Origin: SBAX01 sp964646605
GTDB taxonomy: Bacteria > Planctomycetota > Phycisphaerae > UBA1845
Reading direction: 5' to 3'
DNA length: 7,989 bases
Assembly (NCBI GenBank): GCA_964646605.1
Contig: CAZYEX010000123.1
Span: 1-7,989, forward strand
This document shows, piece after piece, positions 7,512 to 7,989 of this stretch. Each line of letters begins with the position of its first letter. Position 1 is the stretch's first letter. A program made the position numbers and the translations under genes. The notes under the pieces are model-generated. The model saw only the letters and a program-made list of their open reading frames with translations. It was not told the origin of the DNA and searched no databases.

Positions 7512-7828
7512 CTCGGCCGCGCAGCTTGGAGAGCGATGTAAGCGGACATCAGAAAGCGCGCATTTTTGACCAGCGGTCGAGCCCCCTCCTCGAAAAAGAC
7601 GTCATCATCCGCGCCGAAGGCGCGTCTGGTGGCCTTTTTGGGGGCCGGAAAGAGAAAGTGACTGATCATGGTTCCAACCCATTGACATTTGCAGTACCCT
7701 GCCCGTTTTTGGCGCCCTGGCGGTGCGAATCGCGGCCCGTTCTGACCCGCCGCCGCGTGATTTCGCTCCCATCTGGACGACCCGCGGTCAGAATTCCGCG
7801 TTTCCTCGTGTCCGCTAACAAGCGATTT

Positions 7829-7850
7829 CGGGCCGAGAGATCTCGGCCCG
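7829..7850 (+). promoter_or_regulatory. Inverted repeat one base upstream of the sulfatase Shine-Dalgarno site
   Basis: Arms 7829-7837 (CGGGCCGAG) and 7842-7850 (CTCGGCCCG) form a 9-bp stem with loop AGAT. One base later the AAGGAG ribosome-binding site begins. As RNA this would be a stable 5' leader hairpin abutting the ribosome site; as DNA it could be an operator. There is no T-tract, so a terminator is unlikely. The function is inferred. Confidence 0.5.
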
Positions 7851-7851
7851 T

Positions 7852-7857
7852 AAGGAG
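7852..7857 (+). promoter_or_regulatory. Shine-Dalgarno site of the sulfatase gene
   Basis: AAGGAG with an eight-base gap to ATG 7866. This spacing favours ATG 7866 over the in-frame TTG just before it (7863). Confidence 0.75.
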
Positions 7858-7865
7858 TCACATTG

Positions 7866-7989
7866 ATGAAAAAGCTTTTCCTGACCTTGGTTGTATTGCT
7901 GACCGCTGTAATAACGGCGACCGGACAGACTAGCCAGCGCCCCAACGTATTGTTCGTGATGTCTGACGATCACAGCGCGGCGCACGTCG
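7866..7989 (+). CDS. Secreted sulfatase, N-terminal fragment (runs off the window)
   Basis: The first 41 codons of a gene cut by the window end. The protein starts with a lysine-rich n-region (MKK) and a hydrophobic core (LFLTLVVLLTAVITATG), a signal peptide with cleavage likely near ATGQ. The mature part begins QRPNVLFVMSDDHSAAHV; RPNVLFVMSDDH is the hallmark first strand of the sulfatase/alkaline-phosphatase superfamily (PF00884), in which the two aspartates (34, 35) bind the active-site calcium. It would hydrolyse sulfate esters in the periplasm or outside the cell. The CxPSR formylglycine motif that confirms sulfatase activity lies beyond the window, so a related phosphoesterase-type member remains possible. 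The start is supported by AAGGAG at good spacing. It is separated from the receptor by a terminator-like hairpin and nearly 500 bases, so it is probably transcribed separately. Confidence 0.85.
   Translation, partial: MKKLFLTLVVLLTAVITATGQTSQRPNVLFVMSDDHSAAHV

Larger units (their letters stand above)
7372..7865. other. 494-base intergenic region, no convincing gene
   Basis: The gap between the receptor and the sulfatase holds, in order: the terminator-like hairpin (7382-7410); an alanine-coding, GGCGGC-rich stretch flanked by two copies of GAATTTGAGC (7444-7453 and 7502-7511); a small hairpin CCCGG-TTT-CCGGG (7488-7500); a hairpin CGCGCC-GAA-GGCGCG (7610-7624); a lone TTGACA (7682-7687) with no matching -10 box; and a 9-bp hairpin next to the sulfatase ribosome-binding site. 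On the minus strand an open frame covers much of it (see findings), but it is not convincing as a gene. The sulfatase promoter must lie here if that gene has its own transcript. Confidence 0.6.

Noticed and set aside
7610..7624. Short hairpin CGCGCC-GAA-GGCGCG as a terminator
   Set aside because: Only 6 bp, no T-tract directly after it, and no convincing gene ends nearby; expected by chance in GC-rich DNA.
7682..7710. TTGACA as a sigma-70 promoter for the sulfatase
   Set aside because: The -35 match is perfect, but no -10-like hexamer lies at 16-18 bases; the sequence there is GTTTTT-like. A sigma-54 reading also fails on spacing.

Overview
The window looks like a GC-rich Gram-negative chromosome, most likely Acidobacteriota or a similar soil or sediment lineage. 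The basis is the company of genes rather than a marker gene: a 1098-residue Oar-type TonB-dependent receptor with an N-terminal carboxypeptidase-regulatory-like domain, a secreted quinoprotein-type beta-propeller beginning with a WPSFRG motif, a PhoD-type phosphatase and an exported sulfatase. All genes lie on the + strand. The taxonomic call is inference.

Left part (3-3902): a tight three-gene run. A PhoD-family metallophosphatase with a signal peptide (3-1877) is overlapped at its 3' end by a small polytopic membrane protein with a histidine pattern like the heme b ferric-reductase/MsrQ fold (about 1828-2562). That gene overlaps, through an ATGA junction, a probable Tat-exported PQQ-like beta-propeller protein (2559-3902). 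The overlaps suggest one transcript with translational coupling. The membrane heme protein and the exported propeller may be functionally linked, but nothing in the sequence proves electron transfer between them.

Middle (3903-7371): a 172-base gap without a clear promoter or terminator leads into the large TonB-dependent outer-membrane receptor. Its ribosome-binding site and start codon are tandemly duplicated (4041-4060 and 4063-4082, 18 of 20 bases identical). The second copy starts the receptor; the first opens a 47-codon out-of-frame ORF.

Right part (7372-7989): a perfect 12-bp hairpin follows the receptor gene. After it come about 450 bases without a convincing gene, containing short repeats, small hairpins and a possible minus-strand coding relic. 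The 5' end of a secreted sulfatase gene then starts at 7866 and runs off the window. A 9-bp hairpin lies one base upstream of its Shine-Dalgarno sequence.

As a set, the proteins suggest a cell-envelope system for handling phosphate- and sulfate-esterified organic matter: outer-membrane uptake, exported ester hydrolases and a periplasmic propeller. The gene families are known. The less ordinary points are the duplicated start site, the cysteine-free PhoD protein, the coupled heme-membrane and propeller pair, and the structured non-coding region before the sulfatase.
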